Positions 25,401 to 37,380 of a stretch of 64,000 nt of DNA are shown here, piece after piece. Both the position numbers and the translations under genes were made by a program. The notes under the pieces were generated by a model. The model was not told the DNA's origin, did no database searches, and saw only the letters and a program-made list of their open reading frames with translations. This DNA is from Apteryx mantelli (taxonomy: Eukaryota; Chordata; Aves; Apterygiformes; Apterygidae), in the NCBI RefSeq assembly GCF_036417845.1, contig NC_090020.1, positions 44,562,425-44,626,424 on the forward strand, read 5' to 3'. Every line of letters begins with the position of its first letter. The first letter of the stretch is position 1.

Positions 25401-28400
25401 TATCTGAAACACCACAGCTACTGCCTGATACCCACCCCCTCCAATGTCAATACCAAGCAAGTCTGAGAATTCCCTGCAGGTTTTTTTTTTTTTTTTGCAT
25501 GTTTTTGTTTTGCATGTTATGGAGACAAAATTCTTTAGTTCCAAGGTGGAATGATGAGCCAAGACATCTATTTTAAATAGTCCAGATAACATGTTTGCCT
25601 GGAAAATGTAACATACCTTTATTTTTAAAACTTCAGACATCTCAGGATGATTATATGGCTTCTGCAGCTGTTTTGGCTTTACCCACTGCTCTCCTGAAAA
25701 GCCATCTGCAAACACCTGCTGACTACAGCGAAGTTTGGATCTAGCACATGAAAAGAAAAAGAATTTACAACACAACTTCAAGGGCATTAGTAGAAGAACA
25801 GAAATATATTAAAGTTTTCTGCCCCTCCAGAACAACCTGGAAAACAAGCTGAAGTGTTAAAACCATAATGATGCTCACTTCATTCACCCAACTTTAATTT
25901 GCCTGCTGGCAGGATGCCCGTGCTCTGTGCAGACAGTAGGCTGTACCCACCTTAGCATCTTTAATACATCAGTGGTCAGTGCTCAACTCACCCGAATTAC
26001 TGGAGCGTAGCCTCCCCCATAGGAATCCAGGTTTGAAGACGTGCTCTACATTTTTAGCTTGGCTGAGACAAGAAAACAGTAGCACTTGTTCCCCTACCGA
26101 CCCCTTCCAGTATTCTTGAAAGGTTTCACTCTGATTGATTTTAGACTGTTTTTCAATACTCCTCTCATTTTAATGTAGGTTTTATCTAGCTACTTCTGAA
26201 ATTACTTTACAGTACTACTACCTCTTTCAAAAGCCTTATTTCTCTTATGGAAGTGCCAAAGCATTGAACAAAGTTATCTACTCATTCTAGCTTGTTTTTT
26301 GGATTCCTATAGATAGGACTCAATAAATTATCTCAGTTCTGGCACGATTGAGAATTCACACACCGCCTCCCCAAAAAGGCACATCAAGACAGTAATTAAC
26401 CTTCTAACCTATCTAGAATCCTCTGAGATATTCCTGTAATCTTATTAACCCATTCTATTCCTGAAACAGGAATACTCAGAAAGAAAGGATGATCAGCTTT
26501 GTATAACCAATGTTTGATAGAAAGGCTATAGATAGGGGTGTTAAACTGACCTGGATCTTACCTCGCTTTTTCCATGTTAAGCTTAGAGGGTGTGCTCCCA
26601 GCAGATGAAAATCCATTGTCGCTATCCGAGGAATCTCCATTCCTTTGAGAAAGCCATTCCCTCAATGGCCTGTGACCAAGCAGAAGGTCAACAAGATTCA
26701 CTTACTAAAACAAGTCTAAAGAAATTAAAGTCTTCTGAAAGGTACTGCCCTAGTATTTGGCTCATCTTGAACATACCTGATGAAGGGAATGGCCATAAAA
26801 AATTTGTTAGGTGCCAAACCTAGCTTGGACTTTGGGGTCATGTCATTCCTGTGGCATGGTAATTTGTCGATGGAAAACCATTCGATATTCTAAAAAACAG
26901 AAAAAAAACACCACACTGTTGTAGCATTAGAAAATTTTACAAGTGCACACCATCCACAATTATTTTCTTTAATTAAAAACTGTAACAAAAGACTTGAATT
27001 AACAGACTAAAACCAAGTTTTCCACATAAGGCTGATTAATGACAAGTTATTCTTCTGACTGCAACTACACAATAATGGTTGCTACAGCAGATATTCATTG
27101 TAAGATATATCATCTAAAATACAAAATGTATTTTCCAATAATGAAATTTTGAATAAGGTTTTCAAAAAAAAAAAACCCCAAAACCATAACAAATCACCAT
27201 GCACTCGCCACAATAATCAGGCAGAAACTTTAAGTAACTTTCAAAGCCACTACTGTTCTTGCAATTTGTAAAGTGCAGCCAAAAACAGATAACCAATACT
27301 AGTTCAAAAAACATCAAAAACAAGAGAACTTAGTTTGCAGAATACATTTCAGCTTCTGTTACAAAAGAAAAAAAAAAACACGGGACGAGGACAGAATCTG
27401 TGTTAGAAGGATTTTTACATTACAGTTTTAACTAGCATTATACTTTGTGGAATACGGGGAGAAATCAAGAATTCTGAAAATGCATAAAAATCCATATAAG
27501 CTTTTATATTAATGAAGCTAGCCCCAAAACCCAGCTCCAGGTAAGATAAATAAATTCAAAAGAAGTTACAAGCTGAATGAGTTTCTAGAACAATTCTACA
27601 AGAATTAAAAAAAAAATGACATGCCAGGTTGAATTAGATCAGATGAAGAAAGTGCTTCAGCATGGAGACAACAACCCATTGTGGTAAGAACTCTACATAA
27701 CATTGACCATGTGCATAGGGGTGAAGAGAAATGGAGAAAGTTACTGTACTTTTTAAAAAAATTAGCAGTTCCCACTCTTTCATTTGGTATTAAAATTGTA
27801 TTACTGGAGTTCAGAGTTGCATGCTACCCTACTACTGTAAAACAAGTCTTTAATGCCAAAAAATGAGATTCCTGTCCAGTCAACCACTAGCACCTTTTCC
27901 CATTTTGAAGCCTGATACCCTGTTCAGTGGCACCATGTGCATAAAAATATGGGGATCGTTGTTTTAAAGCGAATTGCAGCCCTAGAAGAATATCCAGATT
28001 TCAAAGGTGATGTGGGTCACTCACAGTAACAAACTTTCCAGCAATTCTGACACTTGAGTATTTGCTTCTCCCTTTCACAATACCTTTTAAAAGCCTAATG
28101 GTACAAAGACCACCGCAAATAGGTCACTCCCATCATGTGCCCCCTCCCCAACCTCCTCTTTCACACATCACATTCACTAAGTCCAGACTGTATTAGCTAT
28201 GAGAGAAAGCACACAATACTTAGTTCCCTCTTCTAATATGTAGGGGTTTGCATAGCATCAATAAATAATTTTATCTTCAGAAGAACATGAACAGTTATAT
28301 ATGCAGTTATAGATAGGAATAACATGAAAAGATTAATGCATACACCACTTAGGTGAAAAGAAAGGGAGAATTATTGTTTGCCTGCATGTTCTAATGTTGT

Positions 28401-31400
28401 TTTCACAAGGAATGGAGATGTCGGATAAGTGGTCAAGTATCAGTCTTTGAATCAGAGTTGCAAGAAGTTGGTAAGACCCTACGGTGATGAGTTGCCATTT
28501 ATTTGAAACATTCATCACATCTGGTAGTGACAAAACACACCCAACCTCCACAACAAAGCACCCTCACAATTAAACAAACCAATACATACCCGAATTTCCC
28601 TTCTAGTTTTGGGGTTGAATTTTGTGTTCTTTGGAACTCCTGGAATGATGTACAGCCGTGCTAACTGATCATTAATTCGCAGCTCAATGTATTCTTCCTT
28701 GCAGATATAATCTTTTATGTCAAACCCAGTTTCTTCAAACACCTGAGAGGTATATAGACGATACGAGTGTGTACATAAAGATTTATCGTTTCAAAACCTA
28801 TCATGAGGGAAGGCATGACTAGTTTTCAGATCTACCCAGGAAAGCAGGCCATGGCTGACAAAAACCAAACTTTTACACAGACATACATCTATTAATTGAA
28901 AGGATATTTAAGATCCTATGCACTTCACATTTCTTTAAGACAGAAAGACCTGTAATAATAAATAAATAAATAAATAATTGAAACAACCTTATCACACTTT
29001 CATGTATCAATTCACTAATATGAATGGTGAGTCTCTAGCTGGTCCTTCATGCTGCTGGATGCATGGAAGTCTAATTCCCAGCAAAAGCTAATATATTAGA
29101 TCTAAAATACAAACATCTGCAAATTCTAGTAAGTTTTATTTACAGCTCAATTTTTCTCTTCATTCAAATGATCTTTCTACCTTATGAACCTCCTACCCTC
29201 AAGATATATAACCCTTTTCAAGTTCAGAATAAAACCCAGCAATAGGGTAGAATTACTTTGACTACTAAATTCAAGCCGGACATTAACACTGATAACAGTC
29301 ATATTTAAAACTGCATTGTCTGCTAATCTCAAGAAAACACGGAAGTGTTATACCTGCGGGAGATTACTAGAAAGACAATGATGTTTCAAAAGAACATTTT
29401 TTAGAATATTTTATGGTCTATGTTTGCAGCAAAAGATGGTTACAAGTTTCATTTCCAAAATGGAGAGGAAATTAAGCACAAATAAGAAAAAGATACCATT
29501 AATAAAAAGCAAATAATTGATTAGTTAGTCTTCAAATTAGTACATACAACCCCTCTCATAAAAACAGAAAACAAACCATCCTCCCATATAACTACATTAA
29601 AAGCAGTTTAAAAAAAAAAAAAGAAAAAACACAAGAAACCCACAAAAAACATGCTTCTTCAATTAAGAGAAGATACACTTTTCCTCTCATACTTAATCTT
29701 ATTACTATAACCAGTGTTTTCCCTTCCTAAAGGATCTTTCCAGATGGTTCAATTGAATTCAGTGTAGATATTCATCTCACCAAGAGAATAATCCATTCAT
29801 TGTTGCTTTGCCCTCAACATCTGAAATACTACTGAACCGTGTTCGTACTGCCCAGTGAAGTTGTCTTAAATTAGACCATGTACAGTGTCACACAGATGCA
29901 GTTTGTGGTTTCAGACATGTGCCGACTCGAGTGGAAGCAGTTAAAAGACTTAAGCACAGATATTATGGTCATGCCAATTTCTAGCAGTATCTAAGCTTAG
30001 AAGAATTTGCCAGGTTTGCCACAGTAGCAGTCTGTCTTGGAGGAGACAGTTCATAGCAAGAGTGTTGTTCATTCGTGTAATTTAAAGCAATTCTCCAAAT
30101 GAAAAACACCATCAAAAGGGTTTTTGCCAGTATCACTGTGCCTACATTAAGGCTGTTGCTAGCATGACACAAAGTAAAGGGAAAGGGATATTTCACATTA
30201 TCCCTTCCCAAACTAGTTATGGCAGCTTTCAATAAGCCCCTGTCCACTGTGTTGCGGTCCACATTTTTATGGTCTCCTCTCCCTTCATGCTGCAGTCCTT
30301 CAGACCAAACCTAATAGCACCTGCCTAGTAAAAGCTGAACTCAATACGCTCTTTTATGGGTGAAGGAAAGATATGCACTGAATAATAAAGTTAACTTTAT
30401 TGACTTTCTGCTCATCTTTCCCAACCCTTGAGTTATGCAATGACAGTCCACTGTATCTATAGCTCAGGTATTTTACTCTTTGGTGAGTCATACAATACTA
30501 TATAAACAATGTTCTACACTCTGAAATCAGTAAGGGATCACAGGAAAGTTCACTTCACATCTGACTACTGCATGTTATAATGCACTGTTAAGATGAAATA
30601 CTTGATTTTGCTTTTCCAAGTCCCTATTAAATAGCTGAAGGCTGTAGAAAGCATCCTCAGGAAGTCAGAAATAAGGAATTTTTCATTCATGTATTTTCAA
30701 CACATACACACTGGAAGAAAACCCATGACTTCTCAGATGCTCACTCAGTCCAGTCAAGAAGAAAAATAACACATCTTACTACTTTCCTTCATCAACTTAA
30801 TTCTTTCTCAATTCTAGGTGTATTATGAGACTTTCAGTTACAGGAACACTGAGTTTATAACCAGTAACATTCTGGTTATATATCAGACTGTGTCGAAGAA
30901 AAGAATGGTTTTCTTCTGTCTTAAGTGAGTTTTCATTTTAATGTGATAGGGCTTGAATTGTGCATAGTTTTTTGGAAGAAAAAAAAAGGACTCAATCTGG
31001 GGTCTCCAGGCTTTGGTTGGAAAATGTAAATTCTCTCTTTGTTCATAAGCAGGAATAAAATGGCAGAGTTAGATGGAAACAGTTACAAAGTTGATTGTTG
31101 TAGAACAGTAAGTCCAGATCTAGAGTCCAGCTCTTTTCTGTGCCTAGGCTCTTGAATTTACAGTTTCCTTTCAGAAGATGCCATCCCAGTTGCATATGCT
31201 GTTCATGGACTCTTGAAATGTAAAAGTGATGAATGATAAAAATATTTCAGTCGTGACTTCGGTGGGCAGATGGGGGAGGAGGGATGGAAAAGTGGTAGGC
31301 CTGATCTTTGCCCAGCCATGCAGTTTAACTGTGGTCTTCATTGCCTTCTGGCTCTGTCCCAGCTCCCATCCTAAAATAGACTGTATATAAGAATATACAG

Positions 31401-34400
31401 TCTATTTTTTAGTATACAATTCTAGTATAAATTTCAGGTTTCCTGCAGCAATAAATCCCATAGATTATTTTAAATTGTTCAGTGATACAGGAACAAGAAT
31501 CACTGTATATGGCAAGTAGACTATAAAAATAAAATAAAGTTCTTTGCAGGTTTTACATAACCTTCTACAACCTCCATCAACTTCACATAGCCCATCTTAC
31601 CTAGGCTCAATTCCCACTCTTCTAGTATCTTATAGTTCTGGTGGCTCTTGCAATTAACATTCCAAAAGGCACAGAGCAGCCAAATGTTCACAAACACCAA
31701 AAATAATACTTAAAAGTTGACTGATATAGAATAGAACTTTAAAACTAGTGTTCACTTAACTTAGCAAGTCAGTGCAAGGCAATCAAAAACATCAAAGTCC
31801 TGTGATTTTAAACCAGATAAAGAAAACCTTGATAATCATAACTAGCAAATCAGAAAACAACTAAAAGTTACAGCAGAAGAGTCCATCAAGAATAGACAAG
31901 TTATTTTACCTTTCATATACAGATACCTAACTAAAACGTCTTATTATCTAACAAATATATATCCTGCTCTCAGCAAGATTTCATTTATCTTAAAAGAAAA
32001 TTTCAATTTAAGAGAATCAAACAGAACTTACCTCTCTAGCAGCACAGTCATGAGGAGCCTCTTCTTTATTTACCTTCCCTTTTGGAAATCCCCAACCAGA
32101 CTTTGCTAAATAGCCCTGGACCAAAAGAACCTGCAGAATACAAGGAATGCAACTGTCAAACACCCACTATTCTAATCAATTTCTAGGAAACCTCTTTCCT
32201 TTAACCCCACAAAGAAATTTTTCACTGGAGGAAGGAACCAATCCTTAAGTTTCATTACCACTACAGCTTTCTGATAAAGTTTTCTGTGTTCTAGAGGAAA
32301 AAAAAAATGAGTAGGAAAGAAAGCAAAAGCGTACCCCGTCTCCCATATTTTACTCACATATTATATTCCTGTACACACTTCAACAGAGTCATATTTGTCA
32401 GGTTTTTGTGAATCTGAATTGCCTCAATTTTTTTTAAGATGACAAAAGTGAATTACAAAAAGATTACTTTCGCCAGCACACACTCCATGTGTCCCGCTAG
32501 TCCCTCACCATTATTTTCCTACTTACATTTTCAAGTGTCTCATCAAGAATAATTGCACCATAGGTTGGCACTCCCATTTTATATTCCTTCCACTCATCTA
32601 AAACCTTTTGTACATCTTCACCTTGAGGCAGTAAAAAAGGGCAGTGATTGAAGAGTAGAGCAGCATGTTAAGGATGCTAAATTTATTTATCCAGTTTCCA
32701 ATCACATGCAGTCATACAAAGATACCCACTCAACATTTACAATAACCACTTCCTCCCCAGAGTGCTTTTCAGATACATTCTCTCTGAAGTAAAGAGTATT
32801 ACAGATTCTCACCACGCAGAGAAAACACAAACAACATTTATAACTCCAGAACTTTGAAAGCAAATCTACAAGTCCTTAAAAAAAATCTTATCAAAACACC
32901 AAAGATGATACCAATAAAAATTACTCTTCAGTACTATATTTAAAAACAAACACTACAGCAGAAACAACACTTCTGGCAAATGTAAGCCAGAAAGGAAAAG
33001 ATGTAATGAACAAGTATCATCTATTACACTATTTTTCCTGTGCTGCCTACAAGCACTAGAGGAACTGCTTTGGTCTGAAAAATACTGTTATAATTTAAAA
33101 GTCTACCTCAAATTAATTAAAAAACCTACATAGTATCCACTGACAGAAAAAAAACATTTTTACAGTTTTTTGCTAAAATAAATACTGTCACCCTTCCAAA
33201 CTAAGTCTCTGATATTCAAACTGACATGGAATTATTTTGGATAGTGAAACCACAGATGATATTATTATGAAGGTTAGAACCAATACTCCAGTTCCATGTC
33301 AAAAATGTATGGGAAAAGGTTAAACAAAAACACTGGCTGGATGTTGGTATGAAATTTACTTGACAAGTTTTTCTCCAACAAGGCATAGATCATGTAAGTT
33401 CTGCTTTTTTTCATTAAGCGTCAGGCCTGGCAGAAGACAGCCATATGAGTACAGTAAAAATGCATCCTCTCCTCTATCAACAGAATGGCTTCTAGAAGAA
33501 TCCTGCAGCAACTGCCAGAACTCCCAACAAATACATACCATTTCCCATCAGGGAACGCGCATCATCTCTAGCTACACTCACACCAGGGGTTGCAATGAAA
33601 GACTTTAAATAAGTAGAGCGCATACCCTGAAGAGTTCTAACAGCTCATGTGAAACCCACTCAGTCTGCCAACCTGCAGCCATGAGGAAAAATGAAAAATC
33701 TTCCTTGCTTTCCGTAGTTCCTAAGCAGCAAGAGAAACATCTCTTTTGCAGAAGCCACAAAATTATGGGAGTACTGAAAAGTTAAAAATCATGTCTAGCA
33801 GATAATCACTAGGACAGGAACAGCCATTTTCCTGTTGCAAGTACAAGATACAAAGTTTCACTAACAATATGCAGTTTGCACTTTATCCACAGAGTCTGAA
33901 AACATTTACAGTAATAAAAAGGATATCAGCTTTAGCGAAGTCTCTTATCCCACACTGAGGTAATCCTGGTGTGTTTTGCATGTAGAAATCCAAGTAAAAC
34001 CAATGGGCGAGTTCAATCTGAAAACATACTCTGATTGCATTGTCTCTCTCTTCACTTGGAATGTGCAAAATAAATCGGCTGCCAGGAAAGAAAGAAAAAT
34101 AAGATTAGACAAATCTATCGATTTAAATAAACCTAACAATGAAAATGTACTACAGCTGCAGTTTTCCTAATCTACAAGTGCAGAGCAACAGATCTTCCTG
34201 GTGTCTGCACAGCAAAAAGTTTTCATGTGAAAGATACAGCTTTTAAAGTTAGTAAGGAAAATGGGTCATGAGGTTCTTTCTCTCCCAAAACTTGATTACA
34301 AGAAACTAAGAAATTTAACTGTTGTGAAAACAAAAAAGGTGAAGACAGTCTATGTAAATGTCTATATTACAAAAACGAAACAATTTTTAAATGCCCAGTA

Positions 34401-34700
34401 AAAAAATTTCTGTGAATTCCAATATATTTCTTCCGGGCACAAGTTAAAACACATCCATGTATTTTTTCCACTTAACACCACAGTAAAATATTAATTTCCA
34501 TAAAATTTAAAGTTTATTTAATTCTGGCAATATGATCTTATTCATTTCCTCAGTCTGAAGTAGCAAGTGGAAAACTGGTTTATTTTTCAAGTCTATTTTA
34601 TGCTTCTTGCCCACTACTTCAGATATGAACACAAAAAGGTGAGACTTCCAGAGATGTATATTTGAGAAGTAGCACTGTATAATAGTTCTTTTTATTCAAG

Positions 34701-34732
<32 letters not shown>

Positions 34733-37334
34733 CAACAGTGCTTTTTTTTAGAAGTGTAAAGGTCATCCACCCTATTGAACTTAAACCATTTGCCAGAGCT
34801 CTTCTAACTTCAGCAAGTCCCACAAGTGCATAATATTGTTGCTGGAAATAGAACCATTTAAGATGTCTTTAGTTAAAATTTTACAAGTATAAATAACCTT
34901 ATTCACTTTCACAAGTAACTTTTCCTACTTGCCAATTTTCAATAAGCAATACCCCCCACACTGCTTCCCATTTTTAAGGCTCTATTACTACTCGAAGCAA
35001 CCCTTATATATAAGGCTGCTGTACCTCAAAGGTATAAAAATATATTTTTTTATATATTTTATAACTAGCTGACAATGCTTCCTTGTCCCAGCACTGCAGG
35101 TGATCAAGAAGTTGAAGATGTAGTATGCAGAAGCAGTACCAAAGAAGAACAAGAGCATGCCAGCATTAGGCTTAAGAATAATATGAACAAAACCAATTAA
35201 GAATGCTACTTATGAATCAAAAAGTTAACTTTTAAGTCACTTGTGGTACCTGAATCTCAAAAGAGGGACTGAATTGCTAATAACAGGTACCTCCAGTTTG
35301 TACTTCCTAAAGTTAAAAGATGAGGCAAGAGTAAGAAAGTAAGGGAAAGAAAAGAGAAAGTAGGGTCAAGCAGCCCAAATCCTAAATTAAGACTCTGCAA
35401 TAAGATGCTACATTAAGACTCTGCAGCTCCACTTATTTATTTAGCAGTCACAGAGTATAATTCAGCAGCAAGACAGCATGATGAAAAATTACTGTGCGCA
35501 TAAGACTTGTTAGTTAACAAAAGGGGTCAGAGCAGTCCTGCTATTGAAGCATACATACAAATTGGCCAAAACTAGAATTATCTTAGCCTTCTGTAATTCT
35601 AAAACAGCCTAAGAGGAACTCTACAGCCACTCAAAGACATTCTATACCTGGCTTTAGCTCGTGACTTGTTTTTACAACCTGACAAGTAACATTTCACCCT
35701 CTGAATAAGAATTAAGGTGCAGAAATGTCTTATTTTAGTTTACTAGCAGGTAAAAGCTGTGATATAGCTTTAAAAAGTTTCATTGCAAGTGACATTAGAC
35801 TAGTGTTTTTTAATCTTATTTTTGTTATCCTTCAGAGAATGGCTTTGCAATTAAAACATTTAACAATAGTCACCACCACCTATACTCGATTCTCACACAG
35901 ATCTCTGAAATGGAATATAAAAGACTACTTATTACTTCCTACAGTTGAAAAATGTTTATTTTTAGGAGCTAGCTTATACTGGTTCCTTGTTATGGGCCTC
36001 AATGCAATATAATTTCAGTACTAGATTTTGTGAACTCACAGCTATGAATGTTTGACTCAGAACTTAGCATAAATGTTACCTACAGTAACGGGTAAGTTCC
36101 ACATGGGAAACAAAGCCTAGAGTCTGAAAGCCCTTCATCTGATCTACTTGATTTAATAAGCCCAACATGCAAGAGAACTTTCAGTAACATGCAATAAGAA
36201 TCCCACCACATTTAAGCTTAACTATAACCTGCATGAAATTATTATATATTCCACTGCTGACAGCCTGGGCAAACACTGATGGTAATTAATATCAGAGAGA
36301 ACATCCACAGGTACACATTGAGCCTGAGATATCGTTTTCTTCTACACAAGAAATCAGTGTAATAATTTCCCTTTTTCAATTAAACACTTAGTTTGGTGCT
36401 AAATGCTATAGTTGCTACTAAATTGCCAACCTTTACCCCCAGCAAAAAACATCATCACAGAAATGCTGCAAACCACACCTTATAAATACAGTAGCCTAAT
36501 TAGTAACGTTAGGCCATAAACCCTGCCTAAGAACATAATTTAGGCCTTCCTACAGAGTAAGTTTATATATTTCAAAATTAATTTGCTTCAAGCCACTTCA
36601 GAGAATAAAAAGTTGGAGATTTGGCCCAATTAACCATACAATTTAATGGTATTTGGTAATTTGAGACCAAAATTGTTTGATACGAGAAGAAATTCACAGT
36701 CATCCTGCACAGCGCACAAGAACTTAGAATCTATAACCCACAATAATAAAAATAAAATAATAAAAATATATCACACCCACCCCTCAGGTCATACAAAATT
36801 AAAGAATCAGCTGAGGTGCCTTTGGTGCTGGCAACAGCCACAAGAATTACCTGCAGGCACTAAACTAGCTGTAGCTGCCCTGCCCTGAACAGTGGAATTA
36901 TTATTTAGACTAATTGGCTGAATTAGGTGGCACAGGTGCAAATGATCTGAGGACCTGTACATGAACCTCTTTGACTGGCCTCTGTGTGGGATCAAAGGAA
37001 AGTGATTTGGCTTAAAAAAAAAAAAATCTAAATGCATTTTAATTCAGCAGTGTGTTACATTGACTACCTCTACAACAGCTCACAGTGGTCTTTTTGTCAC
37101 AGGGAAAAGTATCAGATGCCAAGCAGGTCAACAGCAAATATAGGCAAAGGTACTTAAGTTGATGGCATCTCTTGACACAATAGTGCTCTGCATTTAACAA
37201 ATAGACACTTTTCTACAGAAAATCCAAGCCTTTTGCTTCAGATGAAAGGAAAATATTCCTGTCCAAAGACAGCACAAGTCTGAAAGATACTCTGACACTC
37301 TCAAGATACACAAAGAGAGTGGCTGTGTTTTGTG

Positions 37335-37380
<46 letters not shown>

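Larger units (their letters stand above)
28743..32031 (-). other. DCP2: DCP2 intron 4
   Basis: A 3.3-kb GT-AG intron. It contains a short (AAAT)n array (28953-28978) and a perfect 15-bp inverted repeat at 31373-31408. No coding sequence was recognised. Confidence 0.8.

Noticed and set aside
25350-25787. 145-codon minus-strand open frame
   Set aside because: It is DCP2 exon 8 (25617-25740) plus flanking intron read-through; it contains both real splice sites.
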